A stretch of 64,000 nt of DNA from an uncultured Odoribacter sp. (GTDB taxonomy: Bacteria; Bacteroidota; Bacteroidia; Bacteroidales; Marinifilaceae): positions 1-64,000 of the forward strand of contig CALUKF010000010.1 of the NCBI GenBank assembly GCA_944321145.1, given 5' to 3'. A program made the position numbers and the translations under genes. Under the pieces are notes generated by a model that saw only the letters and a list, made by a program, of their open reading frames with translations, ran no database searches and was not told the DNA's origin. This document shows, in pieces, positions 53,902 through 62,787 of this stretch; positions within the stretch are counted from its first letter, which is position 1; each line of letters begins with the position of its first letter.

Positions 53902-55153
53902 GCACTAGGTAAATCCCATCCTCCCGTCGGTAGGCAAATTTTCCCGTTGCAGTGAGAATCAGGAGGAAGGAGGGGGCTTTCATGCGACCGGTGTCAATCT
54001 TGTTGGCTAAAGTTTTGAGCGTTTCTGCACCTTCTTCAATCAGTTTATCGCCTCCTAATTTGATTTCAATCAAGCCGTAATGCCCGTTGCGCAGGTGCAG
54101 GACGGCATCGCATTCCAAGCCGGACTTGTCGCGGAAATGGTAGATTTGCCCGTCCAAGGCGTCGGCAAAAATCCGCAGGTCGCGGATGCAGAGGGTCTCA
54201 AACAATAGTCCCATGGTTTGCAAGTCGCCAGTCAAGTCTGCCGTGCCCAAGCCCAAGGCGGCGACTGCTATGGAGGGGTCGATGAAGTAGCGCGTGTCGG
54301 AGGAACGGATGGCGGTTTTGGAACGCAGGTTGGGATTCCATGCCAAGGATTCCTCGATGACGAATATTTTTTTCAATGCTTCAATGTAGGAGGAGATGGT
54401 TTTGGGGTCTGCACTTTCGGCATCGAAGGCGGAGATGTCTTCGGCGATTGTCGAAAGGGTGGCTTGCGTGCCTTGGTGCCTGGCATAGGAGCGCATGATC
54501 CGCTTGGCTGTTTCCGGGTTGCGGCGGATGCCGTCTGCCCGCGAGATGTCCGAGCGGGTGACTGCATCGTAATAGTATTTGACTTGGTCTAACGCCAATG
54601 CTTTGTCCTGCATGGTGGTGTATGGCCAGCCGCCCCGGCATATCAGGAATGCGATGTCTTCCAAGTTGAGATTGTTGACGCCCAAGATGTTTTCAGGGGC
54701 ATTGAACAAGCTGCCCAGGCTTACTTCGCCAGAGGATTCCCCGGATTCAAACAGGCTCATGGGGCGCATGGTGAGCCAGGCGAAGCGTCCGGCACCGGAA
54801 TGTTTGATTTCATCTGTTTTTGCGGGTACTGCCGAGCCGGTCAGGATGAATTGCCCGGGAGCTTCCCGGCGGTCTGCTTCGAAGCGCACCGCGTCCCATA
54901 GCTTGGGCGCAAGCTGCCATTCGTCGATGAGCACGGGCGGAGTGCCTGCCAATAAGGCACTCGGATTGATGTCTGCCATGCGCAGATTTTGCTGCATTTG
55001 TGCAGGGTCGTCCAAATATAGGACGGTTGCTGCCTGCTGTTTGGCAGTTGTGGTTTTGCCGCACCATTTGGGACCTTCGATGAGGACAGCCCCTATGCCT
55101 GCCAAGCGCCGTTGCAGCATTTTGTCTGCGATTCTCTGTCTGTATTTTCCCAT
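53879..55153 (-). CDS. DUF4143 ATP-binding protein
   Basis: 424 residues from ATG 55153. AAA_14 ATPase: Walker A GPKWCGKTTT (near residue 28-37), Walker B-like PPVLIDEWQLAP, sensor LTGSA, and the DUF4143 PD-(D/E)XK-like C-terminal part with SGLECDAVLHLRNGHYGLIEIKLGG. Common in Bacteroidetes in many copies, function unknown. -7 box TACCTTTG at 55177-55184 with a repeat array just upstream. Confidence 0.88.
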   Translation of the reverse strand: MGKYRQRIADKMLQRRLAGIGAVLIEGPKWCGKTTTAKQQAATVLYLDDPAQMQQNLRMADINPSALLAGTPPVLIDEWQLAPKLWDAVRFEADRREAPGQFILTGSAVPAKTDEIKHSGAGRFAWLTMRPMSLFESGESSGEVSLGSLFNAPENILGVNNLNLEDIAFLICRGGWPYTTMQDKALALDQVKYYYDAVTRSDISRADGIRRNPETAKRIMRSYARHQGTQATLSTIAEDISAFDAESADPKTISSYIEALKKIFVIEESLAWNPNLRSKTAIRSSDTRYFIDPSIAVAALGLGTADLTGDLQTMGLLFETLCIRDLRIFADALDGQIYHFRDKSGLECDAVLHLRNGHYGLIEIKLGGDKLIEEGAETLKTLANKIDTGRMKAPSFLLILTATGKFAYRREDGIYLVPIGCLRD

Positions 55154-55176
55154 GTCTTTTGCTTTGATATACACGG

Positions 55177-55292
55177 CAAAGGTAAGGCTTTTTTTGTTTA
55201 TTTCCTCATTTGGCGGAATTTCATTTCCTCATTCGGCAGAATTTTATCTCCTCATTCGGCGGAATTTTGTCTCCTCATTCGGCAATTACTTT
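55177..55292 (-). repeat. Promoter with 4 x 23-bp tandem repeats
   Basis: Four 23-base units starting at 55201 (each with TCCTCATT-GGC-GAATTTT-like sequence; the last is degenerate) lie immediately upstream of the DUF4143 gene's -7 box (TACCTTTG). 23 bases is close to two helical turns, so a bound protein would sit on one face. The array fills the gap between the DUF4143 gene and the fucosidase pair. Confidence 0.75.
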
Positions 55293-56251
55293 TTCAATTC
55301 GACAAAAAGCCCTTCGATTTCCATTTCGCCGGTCATGTATTCGGCGGGGATAGTGAAACGGTTGTTTTTAAAAAGATTTGCCGGAAAAACTACGTCGCCG
55401 GAAGGATTGCCGCTGTAGCGGATGCGGATGCCTTCGTACGTGAAGCCGTTGGCTGGGTTGGCAATGACGGTGAAGGGTTTCCCGGAAGGTGCCTTGTAGT
55501 TGTTGAGCGGAGAGCCGTCGGCAGCGAGAACCTCGCCGTTGCGGTTGGCATTGTTCACATAGCAGAAACCGTCGTCGGCAGTTTTTTGGACGTAGCCGTC
55601 GGGAGCGGAAGCGTTGTTGGGCAGAATGCGTGGCTCAGGGGCGGCGTTAACGATGATTTCATCGATGTAAACGGCAAAGTCTTCGGTGAGGCGATGGGGC
55701 GATTCACAATCGGGCACGACGACCAGACTGTGGATGAGGATGCCTCCCGCCCCTTTAACAGGGAATACGGCGTCATTCCATTTCCCCGGAGCGACCGGTT
55801 GGGAAGAAAGCTGCCAGAATTGTTCGACATCGGGCGACTGCCCGGGACGGTCGGTGCGTTTGCCTAAACCGATGAGCATGACACGCCCGTCAAGGGGTTT
55901 GTGGAGGTAGACATGGACGTATTTGGCTTTGGGGGTGAGTTCAAAAGGCTGTGCGAGGTCGATGCGCACGCCGAAGGTGTTGCTGCCAAAACGGGAACGC
56001 TGGAACGCGAGAATCTTTTCCGTGGGGTTGGCGGCAACGCCTGTTGGTGCGGCGGATTGTTCCAGGGTATTGTCTACGATAGCTATGTTGCCTTTGAGTT
56101 TACCGGTGCGGAAAGGGGATTCCCGCCAAGTGTCGTAGATGCTGATGGCTGTGTAGCCGTCGGTGTTTTCAAAGCCAATGGTAGCGGTTTGCGCGTTTGC
56201 CGCAAATGATGAGGCAAGGGCTGCCAATATAAGGTATGTTTTGATATTCAT
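55286..56251 (-). CDS. Unknown secreted protein paired with fucosidase
   Basis: 321 residues, signal peptide 1-20. An N-terminal beta-rich domain (about 24-210) looks like a galactose-binding or carbohydrate-binding module (ATIGFENTDGYTAISIYDT), and the C-terminal 90 residues are a separate beta domain (FTYEGIRIRYSGNPSG). No known family. Fifteen bases after the alpha-fucosidase gene on the same strand, so it probably binds the same glycan. Confidence 0.65.
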   Translation of the reverse strand: MNIKTYLILAALASSFAANAQTATIGFENTDGYTAISIYDTWRESPFRTGKLKGNIAIVDNTLEQSAAPTGVAANPTEKILAFQRSRFGSNTFGVRIDLAQPFELTPKAKYVHVYLHKPLDGRVMLIGLGKRTDRPGQSPDVEQFWQLSSQPVAPGKWNDAVFPVKGAGGILIHSLVVVPDCESPHRLTEDFAVYIDEIIVNAAPEPRILPNNASAPDGYVQKTADDGFCYVNNANRNGEVLAADGSPLNNYKAPSGKPFTVIANPANGFTYEGIRIRYSGNPSGDVVFPANLFKNNRFTIPAEYMTGEMEIEGLFVELKK

Positions 56252-56266
56252 GATGTGGTAACTTTT

Positions 56267-57787
56267 TTAATAAACAGAGATGGTGTGAATGAGCGGGCAG
56301 GCTTTGCTGTCGTCGATGGTGATGCGGATGGCTTTGGCGGAGTAACCTTCGCCGTAGCTTTGCGCTGTGCTGCCGTTCAGCGGGATGATGCGTTTGTAGC
56401 CGACGGTGGTGCATTCCACACCAGGCGCGGCGGGCAGCCAAGTGGAGCCGTCGGGTGAGTATTCAATGTGGAATTTCCGGATACGTTGCCCTTTGCGGAT
56501 GTATTCCATGAGGGCGACGTAGCGGACGGTCTGGGGCTTGTCCCAGACGAGGGTGATGACGGCAGAAGTCTGTTCGTCATAGGTCGCCCAATAGGTGTCC
56601 TTGTCTCCATCGTTGAGATTGGAGGGCAGGTAATCGCGATTGGCTCCGGAGGCACGGGTGCCGGTGGCAGTAATGCCTGCTTTGAGGGCAAGGTCGTGGC
56701 GGAAGCGTTCTTTCAGCAATTTGCCGAGTTGTTTGAGGGTATCGGCTGTGTATTCCGGTATCTTGCCCGTTTTGTCCGGAGGTATGTTGAGCAGGAGGGT
56801 TGCGTTGCGCCCGACAGTTTCGAGGTACATTTGGAAAAGGCGTTCAACGGGGAGGGCGGATTCGCCTTCGTGGTAGAACCAGCCTTTGTTGGTGATTTTG
56901 GCATCACTTTCGCCGGGAAGCCAGAACCAGCCGTCCTCCGTACCGTACATGCCGTTGCGTTCGGGGGCAAAACCGCGGTTCTCATTTGACCAGTTGGTTT
57001 CGCCAGCCCAGCCAGCCTCATTGCCTATCCAACGAGCTTCGCCGCCCATGCCCCAGAGGATGCATTGGGGGCATACCTTGTGTACGGAATCGCGGAGGTT
57101 GGGGATGTCGTAATATGTTTCGCGGTCGATGCTGCGGGTTTCGTTAGCTCCGCCATAGTAGCCGTCGCCTCCGTTGGCTCCGTCAAACCACATTTCGAAT
57201 TGGTCGGTGCCATAGGCGGCTAATTCGGCACATTGGCGCAGGAACACTTGGCTGACGTATTCCGGTGTGCCGTAGAGAGGGCTGTTGCGGTCCCAGGGAG
57301 AAATGTAAAAACCGTATTTCATGTCTAATTTTCGGGCAGCCCGGGCAAAGTCGCGGGGTATATTGGTGTTTTGTCCATGGATGTTGCCGGAACGGGTGAC
57401 GTTGTGGGTTGTGGTGGCAGTCGACCAAAGACAGAATCCGTCGTGGTGTTTTACGACGGCGATGCCTCCGCGCATGCCGGCGGCTTTGGCAACTTTGAGC
57501 CATTGTGCGGGGTCAGGAGCCTCTGTCGGGGCAAAAATCGTTTCGGCTTCATCTCCGAAGCCCCATTCCTTGCCGGTGTAAGTGTTCATGCCGTAATGGA
57601 AGAAGGCGTAAAATTCGAGCTCTTGCCATTGGATTTGTTGCTCGTAGGGTACGGGATGCACGGGGGCAGGCTCGTTGTCGGGATTGTCGAGGTTTTGGTT
57701 TTGCAAGGTAAATCCCGTTTGGGCATGGGTGTTAAGCGACAGGATGATGAGGCTTAACGCAGAAAGCAAATGTGTCAGTCGTTTCAT
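56267..57787 (-). CDS. GH29 alpha-L-fucosidase with C-terminal F5/8 domain
   Basis: 506 residues from ATG 57787. Signal peptide (1-22). The GH29 barrel has KHHDGFCLWST (113-123) and FEMWFDGANGG (198-208) with the nucleophile Asp202. The last part, from about residue 370, is a coagulation factor 5/8 (CBM32-like) domain with YWATYDEQTSAVITLVW. Releases fucose from mucin or plant glycans outside the cell. A longer start at 57847 rejected. Downstream gene may bind sugar. Confidence 0.93.
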   Translation of the reverse strand: MKRLTHLLSALSLIILSLNTHAQTGFTLQNQNLDNPDNEPAPVHPVPYEQQIQWQELEFYAFFHYGMNTYTGKEWGFGDEAETIFAPTEAPDPAQWLKVAKAAGMRGGIAVVKHHDGFCLWSTATTTHNVTRSGNIHGQNTNIPRDFARAARKLDMKYGFYISPWDRNSPLYGTPEYVSQVFLRQCAELAAYGTDQFEMWFDGANGGDGYYGGANETRSIDRETYYDIPNLRDSVHKVCPQCILWGMGGEARWIGNEAGWAGETNWSNENRGFAPERNGMYGTEDGWFWLPGESDAKITNKGWFYHEGESALPVERLFQMYLETVGRNATLLLNIPPDKTGKIPEYTADTLKQLGKLLKERFRHDLALKAGITATGTRASGANRDYLPSNLNDGDKDTYWATYDEQTSAVITLVWDKPQTVRYVALMEYIRKGQRIRKFHIEYSPDGSTWLPAAPGVECTTVGYKRIIPLNGSTAQSYGEGYSAKAIRITIDDSKACPLIHTISVY

Positions 57788-57879
57788 TGTCGTGTGTTGT
57801 TTGTGTAAGTGTGTGTTTGTGTGTATGGCGGCGTGAATGCAGGGCATTACGCGGGAGTTGGTGGCGGGTGATGAAAAAG

Positions 57880-57912
57880 CAAGGGGGAAATTGGTTTCCC
57901 CCTTGTTGTTTC
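57880..57912 (-). terminator. Terminator of DUF3276 gene 1
   Basis: Perfect CAAGGGGGAAA-TTGG-TTTCCCCCTTG stem; on the minus strand CTTTTTCA follows. Could act in both directions. Confidence 0.8.
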
Positions 57913-57916
57913 TGAT

Positions 57917-58243
57917 TTAATTAAAATCGATGTTGTAATTTGAGGCGGGGTTGTATTCTTGTCCGCTTTCTTTCAGCAGTTTTTTTGTGTATTCCAGGAC
58001 TTCTTGCAATCCTTCGGAGAATTTGTCAAAATCTTCTTTGTAGAGGAAGATTTTGTGTTTTTCAAAGTTGCGGCTTCCGTCGTCTTCGAATCTCTTCTTA
58101 CTCTCTGTGATTGTCAGGTAATAGTCGTTGTTGCGTGTCGCCTTCACATCGAAAAAATAGGTTCTTTTCCCTGCTTTTACCGGAATGGAATAGATTTCTT
58201 CCCGGTCATTTTCCATACTTCCTTTTCTTTCGTACTCTTCCAT
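57917..58243 (-). CDS. DUF3276 / PUR-like nucleic-acid-binding protein, copy 1
   Basis: 108 residues. PUR-alpha-type beta-beta-beta-alpha fold, with KAGKRTYFFDVKATRNNDYYL and TITESKKRF, the strongly conserved block in Bacteroidetes. Likely binds single-stranded DNA or RNA. A close paralogue is 2.5 kb away at 60712. Monocistronic; the terminator follows. Function unknown. Confidence 0.88.
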   Translation of the reverse strand: MEEYERKGSMENDREEIYSIPVKAGKRTYFFDVKATRNNDYYLTITESKKRFEDDGSRNFEKHKIFLYKEDFDKFSEGLQEVLEYTKKLLKESGQEYNPASNYNIDFN

Positions 58244-58378
58244 GTTTCAATTGATTAATGTTTTTTGTTTAATTCGGCTATTAAGTTTTAATTGATTCGG
58301 CGTCAAATGTATAAAAAAAACTTCATACGCGAGCTATTTTTGCATGAAAATGTTTGTTTTGTGTGTGAATTATTCCCT

Positions 58379-58386
58379 TATCTTTG
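58379..58386 (+). promoter_or_regulatory. Probable ruvA -7 box
   Basis: TATCTTTG, the TAnnTTTG consensus, 25 bases before the ruvA ATG, with TTTG about 17 bases upstream. Confidence 0.55.
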
Positions 58387-58410
58387 CATGTTGAATCAAA
58401 ATTGCAGGAT

Positions 58411-58998
58411 ATGTATGAATATATAAAAGGCATAGTGGCAGAAGCCACGCCGACTTATGTTGTGATGGAATGCGGGGGGATTGGTTATTTTTTGAATGTG
58501 ACGGTAAATACCTATTCCAAACTGTCGCCCGGCAAGGAGGCAATGTTGTTTTTGCATCAGATTGTGCGTGAGGATGCGCATTTGTTGTATGGCTTTTATT
58601 CGCGCGAAGAGCGGACACTGTTTCGCCAGTTGATTTCGGTCTCAGGGATAGGGGCAAATACGGCAGGCGTGGTGTTGAGTTCTATGACGGTGGACGAGGT
58701 GGTCAATGCGATTGTGACGGAAAACGTGAATGCCATCAAGAGCGTGAAGGGCATAGGTTTAAAGACGGCGCAGCGCGTCATTATAGAGTTGAAGGACAAG
58801 GTGGCAGGTGGTTCTGCCGGAGGAGTGGGGGAATTTGTGCCGTCCGGCAAGTCGGCTGTGAAGGAAGAGGCTTTGGCGGCATTGGTCATGTTGGGATTTG
58901 TGCGTAGCCAGGCGTCGAAAGTGTTGGACAAATTGACTGCTTCGGGTGAGGCGATGAGTGTCGAGGGATTAATCAAGGCGGCATTGAAACAGTTATAA
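58411..58998 (+). CDS. ruvA: Holliday junction helicase subunit RuvA
   Basis: 195 residues from ATG 58411. Binds four-way DNA junctions with RuvB. Domain I OB fold starts MYEYIKGIVAEATPTYVVME; the two HhH motifs read VSGIGANTAGVVLS and VKGIGLKTAQRVII; C-terminal domain III (about 145-195) binds RuvB. Complete. Confidence 0.96.
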   Translation: MYEYIKGIVAEATPTYVVMECGGIGYFLNVTVNTYSKLSPGKEAMLFLHQIVREDAHLLYGFYSREERTLFRQLISVSGIGANTAGVVLSSMTVDEVVNAIVTENVNAIKSVKGIGLKTAQRVIIELKDKVAGGSAGGVGEFVPSGKSAVKEEALAALVMLGFVRSQASKVLDKLTASGEAMSVEGLIKAALKQL

Positions 58999-59021
58999 TG
59001 TAAAACGTAATTTATAAAATC

Positions 59022-59660
59022 ATGGAATACAAAATATTGGTCAATAACCCGTGGCAGGAGAATACCGTGGTGTTGTATGACGGGACGGGAGAAGCTGCCG
59101 TGGTGGATTGTGGTTGTTTCAGCCGGGCGGAAGAGAAAGCTTTGGCGGATTTTCTGACGGAGCATCATTTGACGCCGAAAGTGCTGTTGAATACGCATTT
59201 GCATCCAGACCACGTGTTTGGGAATGGCTTTATGTTGGAGCATTACGGGCTGTCGGCACAAGCTTCCCAGGCGGATGAGTTTTTGTTGGAACATGCAGTA
59301 GAGTATGCCGCAATGTTGGGATTGCGGGGCATGACGCCTCCTCCGGTGTTGGGCGGTTATTTGCAAGATGGCGAGAAAGTGCGTTTCGGCAATTCTGAAT
59401 TGTTGGTAATCGCTGTTCCGGGACATACGCCGGGCGGATTGTGTTTCTATAGTGAGGCAGACCAATTGTTGGTGGCAGGCGACGTATTGTTTGCCGGCAG
59501 TGTCGGCAGGGCAGATTTGCCGGGAGGCGATGCGCGGGCATTGATTTCCGGGATAAAAGACAAATTGATGGTGCTGCCTGATGGGGTGCGGGTGATTGCA
59601 GGACATGGGGAGATGACAACGATAGGCGAAGAACGAATGTATAATCCTTTTTTGAAATGA
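59022..59660 (+). CDS. MBL-fold metallo-hydrolase
   Basis: 212 residues, glyoxalase II-like. Metal motif NTHLHPDHVFGN (H-x-H-x-D-H), plus GHTPGGLCFY and AGDVLFAGSVGR. Likely hydrolyses a thioester or similar; substrate unknown. Its stop overlaps the nucleosidase start by 4 bases. Confidence 0.85.
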   Translation: MEYKILVNNPWQENTVVLYDGTGEAAVVDCGCFSRAEEKALADFLTEHHLTPKVLLNTHLHPDHVFGNGFMLEHYGLSAQASQADEFLLEHAVEYAAMLGLRGMTPPPVLGGYLQDGEKVRFGNSELLVIAVPGHTPGGLCFYSEADQLLVAGDVLFAGSVGRADLPGGDARALISGIKDKLMVLPDGVRVIAGHGEMTTIGEERMYNPFLK

Positions 59661-60337
59661 TAGGTGTAATTGTTGCAATGGGTTCAGAGTTCCGTTTGGT
59701 GGAAGCTCTGTTGGCGGACAGGCGGGAGGAGAACTTCCGTGGTTTTCGTTTTGTGCTTGGCAAGGTCGGTGGGAAAGAGGTGGTGTTGATGCAGTCGGGC
59801 ATCGGGAAAGTATGTGGGGCTGCCGGGACTGTCGAACTGATAGACCGTTATGCGCCGGATTGCATTCTGAATACCGGAGTCGCCGGCGGTATAGACAAGT
59901 CGCTGCAGGTGATGGATATCGTGGCAGGCGAGCAGGTAGTATATCACGACGTGTGGTGTGGTGACGGGAACGAGTGGGGGCAAGTGCAGGGAATGCCTCC
60001 GCGTTTTGCAGCCGACAGCAGGTTGTTGCAATTGGCATTGGCGGTGGAAGGCGATGTGCAGGTGCGCAGTGGCTTAATATGCAGTGGCGACCGTTTTATT
60101 ACGAGCCGTGAGGACTTGGCGGCGATAAAACAGCGTTTCCCGGAAGGGATGGCGGTGGATATGGAGAGTGGCGCGATTGCACAGGTGTGCCATATATATG
60201 GCGTACCCTTTTTGAGTTGTCGCATCATCAGCGATACGCCGGGTGTGGAAGACCATTTTATGCAATATTTGGATTTCTGGACGCTGGCACCGGAAAAGTC
60301 GGTCGAAGCCTTGCGTCAGGTGATTGCGCGGTTGTGA
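59657..60337 (+). CDS. mtnN: MTA/SAH nucleosidase
   Basis: 226 residues. Cleaves 5'-methylthioadenosine and S-adenosylhomocysteine to adenine. NTGVAGG in the nucleoside site, CSGDRFI, and VDMESGAIAQVC with the catalytic and ribose-binding Met-Glu; also SDTPG near the C-terminus. Feeds methyl-cycle and adenine salvage. The family also includes futalosine hydrolases, but the menaquinone genes nearby suit the classical pathway. Confidence 0.9.
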   Translation: MIGVIVAMGSEFRLVEALLADRREENFRGFRFVLGKVGGKEVVLMQSGIGKVCGAAGTVELIDRYAPDCILNTGVAGGIDKSLQVMDIVAGEQVVYHDVWCGDGNEWGQVQGMPPRFAADSRLLQLALAVEGDVQVRSGLICSGDRFITSREDLAAIKQRFPEGMAVDMESGAIAQVCHIYGVPFLSCRIISDTPGVEDHFMQYLDFWTLAPEKSVEALRQVIARL

Positions 60338-60342
60338 CCGTT

Positions 60343-60546
60343 TTATGGTTCGATGGGTTTGTAGTTTTCCCGTTCCAGGCGGTCGGTGGTATTGGCGCAA
60401 TGGATACCAAGTTTCCGCATGGCTTTGTTTCTGCCGATGTGGATTTCGGGAAATTTGCCGTTTTTCTTGACCAAAATGGTTATGGCTAAGCCTGCCAAGG
60501 CAATGGCAAGCAGGACGATGACGATGATGAAGACTTTGAAGAACAT
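60343..60546 (-). CDS. Small conserved membrane protein
   Basis: 67 residues from ATG 60546. One membrane helix (about 3-26, FFKVFIIVIVLLAIALAGLAI) then GKFPEIHIGRNKAMRKLGIHC and a short polar tail. Similar small proteins occur in Bacteroidales, function unknown. Five bases beyond the convergent mtnN stop. Confidence 0.75.
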   Translation of the reverse strand: MFFKVFIIVIVLLAIALAGLAITILVKKNGKFPEIHIGRNKAMRKLGIHCANTTDRLERENYKPIEP

Positions 60547-60660
60547 GTTTTTCAGATGTTTATGTTTAATTTCCTGCAAAATTACAGGATAAATACGAAG
60601 AATATGCACGGCAGTGACAAAAAAATGCTTAAAAAAGAGGATTCTTTCTGTTGTTTTTCC

Positions 60661-60668
60661 TACTTTTG
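60661..60668 (+). promoter_or_regulatory. -7 box of DUF3276 gene 2
   Basis: TACTTTTG, exact TAnnTTTG consensus, 44 bases before the ATG at 60712. Confidence 0.5.
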
Positions 60669-60711
60669 GGGCGCAGAAAAAATGAGTTTGTTAGATTTAA
60701 AATTTTAGGTG

Positions 60712-61017
60712 ATGATGGAAGATTACGAAAACAATGAGGGATTCGATTACAGTGATGATCGTGATGAGGTTTATTCGAAAGTGGTAAAAGCCGGTAAGCG
60801 CACTTATTTCTTGGATGTGAAGGCTACCCGCAACAACGATTACTATTTGACGATTACCGAGAGCAAAAAGAAATTCGATGATAACGGGAACGCCAGTTTC
60901 GAGAAACACAAGATTTTCCTTTACAAAGAAGACTTCGACAAGTTTACCGAAGGATTGGAAGAGGTGATGGGTGTCGTGAGAGCCGCTTTGGAAGGAAGAC
61001 TCCCTGAAAAGTATTGA
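60712..61017 (+). CDS. DUF3276 / PUR-like nucleic-acid-binding protein, copy 2
   Basis: 101 residues. Nearly the same core as the 57917 gene (KAGKRTYFLDVKATRNNDYYL, TITESKKKF, FEKHKIFLYKEDFDKF), with a more acidic N-terminus (MMEDYENNEGFDYSDDRDEV). A clear paralogue. Followed by a terminator-like hairpin and menG. Confidence 0.88.
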   Translation: MMEDYENNEGFDYSDDRDEVYSKVVKAGKRTYFLDVKATRNNDYYLTITESKKKFDDNGNASFEKHKIFLYKEDFDKFTEGLEEVMGVVRAALEGRLPEKY

Positions 61018-61037
61018 CAATTAAAAACGAATGGACA

Positions 61038-61095
61038 AAAAGAGGTTGTGTCAGCATAAGAATAACGAGGTGTTTGGGCACAGCCTCTTTTGCTT
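61038..61095 (+). terminator. Terminator or attenuator between DUF3276 gene 2 and menG
   Basis: AAAGAGGTTGTG pairs with CACAGCCTCTTT (one G-T pair) across a 31-base loop, then TTGCTTTT. It ends about 15 bases before the menG start, so it could attenuate read-through. Confidence 0.6.
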
Positions 61096-61109
61096 TTGGG
61101 GATGAGTTT

Positions 61110-61802
61110 ATGGCAAAGAAAGAAGTAGTAAAAGACATTTTCAATGATATTGCCCCCAAGTATGATTTATTAAACCACTTGTTGTCGTTGAACATTGACA
61201 AAGGCTGGCGGCGGAAAGCCATGAAGCACATTGGCGAGGAGGGCAAGGGGCACTTGTTGGACGTTGCTTGTGGCACAGGCGATTTCTCGATTGCGGCGTG
61301 CAAGGCTGGCGTAAAGCAGGTGACGGGAATTGATATTTCTGCCAACATGGTGGAAATCGGAAAGAAAAAAGTGCACGATGCCGGTTTGGATGCCCGAATT
61401 GACTTGCTGAGTGGTGACAGTGAGCAGATGGAATTTCCCGATGCAACGTTTGATACGGTCACGGTGGCTTTCGGCGTTCGCAATTTCGAACATTTGGAAC
61501 AAGGGTTGCGGGAAATGCAACGCGTCCTGCGTCCGGGTGGCAAAGTGATTATTCTGGAATTCTCCATGCCTGAACATTTCCCGATGAAACAACTCTACTT
61601 ATTTTATTTCCGGCGCATTTTGCCGTTGGTTGGCGGATGGATATCCGGCAACAGAGGCGCTTACACCTATTTGCCGGAATCGGTGATGCATTTCCCGCAA
61701 GGGCAGGCGTTTCTCGGCATTCTTTCCGCTTGCGGTTTCCGGAATGTCCGCCGGCAAAAATTGACTTTCGGGATTGCCAGCCTCTACACCGGTGAAAAAT
61801 AA
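61110..61802 (+). CDS. menG: Demethylmenaquinone methyltransferase
   Basis: 230 residues from ATG 61110. SAM-dependent C-methylation of demethylmenaquinone (and ubiquinone in others; UbiE family). LLDVACGTGDFS binds SAM, GIDISANMVEIG and LSGDSEQMEFPDATFD and VAFGVRNFEHLEQGLREM (split) are the family blocks. Converges on menA. Confidence 0.93.
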   Translation: MAKKEVVKDIFNDIAPKYDLLNHLLSLNIDKGWRRKAMKHIGEEGKGHLLDVACGTGDFSIAACKAGVKQVTGIDISANMVEIGKKKVHDAGLDARIDLLSGDSEQMEFPDATFDTVTVAFGVRNFEHLEQGLREMQRVLRPGGKVIILEFSMPEHFPMKQLYLFYFRRILPLVGGWISGNRGAYTYLPESVMHFPQGQAFLGILSACGFRNVRRQKLTFGIASLYTGEK

Positions 61803-61804
61803 CC

Positions 61805-62686
61805 TTATCCCAACAGCGCAAAAAGAAGTGTCGAGAGCGACACCACTTTGAGTTGCGAATCCAAAGCCCGCCCTTCGCTGCGGTACACTTTTATCAGGTG
61901 GAGAACAAAAATCGGCAATGTAAGCAGGAAAAGGAAATGCCTCAGGCTGCAATCGTGCAATATGGTATAGACGGTCATACAAACGAATGCCCCTGCAATC
62001 AGGGCAAATTGGTACATTTTTGCTTTCCGTATGCCGATAAGGACAGGAATGGTGCGTTTTCCATGGTGCCGGTCATTTTCAATGTCACGCATGTTATTGA
62101 GATTCAACACTCCCATGGAGAGCATGCCGATGGCAGCACCCGGCAGGAAGATAAGCCAGTCCACGCGATGGCACATCAGGAAATAGGCACCCACTACGCT
62201 CAGCAAGCCGAAAAACAGGAATACAAAAAGGTCTCCCAATCCCCGATACCCGTATGCGTTTTTCCCCACCGTATACTTAATGGCGGCAATGATGGCGGCG
62301 GCTCCCAATGCGAGCATGACGATGCCGTCACGGGAGAGCAGGCTGTCAAATGCTGTGTAAACCAGTATAGAGCCGAACGCAACGGATAGGAAGACAAATG
62401 TGGCAATGGCGCGTTTGAATTCTTGCAGCGACAGGGCACCCGATTGGATGCTGCGGATGGGACCGAGCCGTTCGCTGTTGTCCGTGCCTTTTTGCAAGTC
62501 CCCCAACTCATTGCACAGATTCGAAAGGATTTGCAGGCAAAGGACTGTCCCAATGGCAAGTCCAAACGTCCTGCCGTCAAAGAAGCCGTCGGAATATGCC
62601 AACAGCGTGCCTGAAAGAATGCCTGCCACTGAAAGAGGCAGGGTGCGCAGCCGGAAACTGGCGATGTAGTATTTTGCTTTGCTCAT
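61805..62686 (-). CDS. menA: 1,4-dihydroxy-2-naphthoate prenyltransferase
   Basis: 293 residues, eight or nine membrane helices, UbiA superfamily. First Asp-rich motif NLCNELGDLQKGTDN (about 55-69) and second NNMRDIENDRHHGKRT bind prenyl diphosphate and magnesium. Attaches the prenyl tail to DHNA. Starts at 62686; two -7-like boxes TAAGTTTG and TAATTTTG lie at 62717-62724 and 62709-62716 on the minus strand. The stop is 2 bases from the menG stop. Confidence 0.95.
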   Translation of the reverse strand: MSKAKYYIASFRLRTLPLSVAGILSGTLLAYSDGFFDGRTFGLAIGTVLCLQILSNLCNELGDLQKGTDNSERLGPIRSIQSGALSLQEFKRAIATFVFLSVAFGSILVYTAFDSLLSRDGIVMLALGAAAIIAAIKYTVGKNAYGYRGLGDLFVFLFFGLLSVVGAYFLMCHRVDWLIFLPGAAIGMLSMGVLNLNNMRDIENDRHHGKRTIPVLIGIRKAKMYQFALIAGAFVCMTVYTILHDCSLRHFLFLLTLPIFVLHLIKVYRSEGRALDSQLKVVSLSTLLFALLG

Positions 62687-62787
62687 ATCATTTCATTTTT
62701 GGTGCATGCAAAATTACAAACTTATATCTGTAATCCGGTTTCCGTCCTTCGTAATTTATTCACAGGCGCGAGAAAGGCTGTTGGGGC

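Noticed and set aside
55201..55292. Possible CRISPR array
   Set aside because: Units are contiguous 23-mers with no spacers and no cas gene nearby; a tandem repeat fits better.
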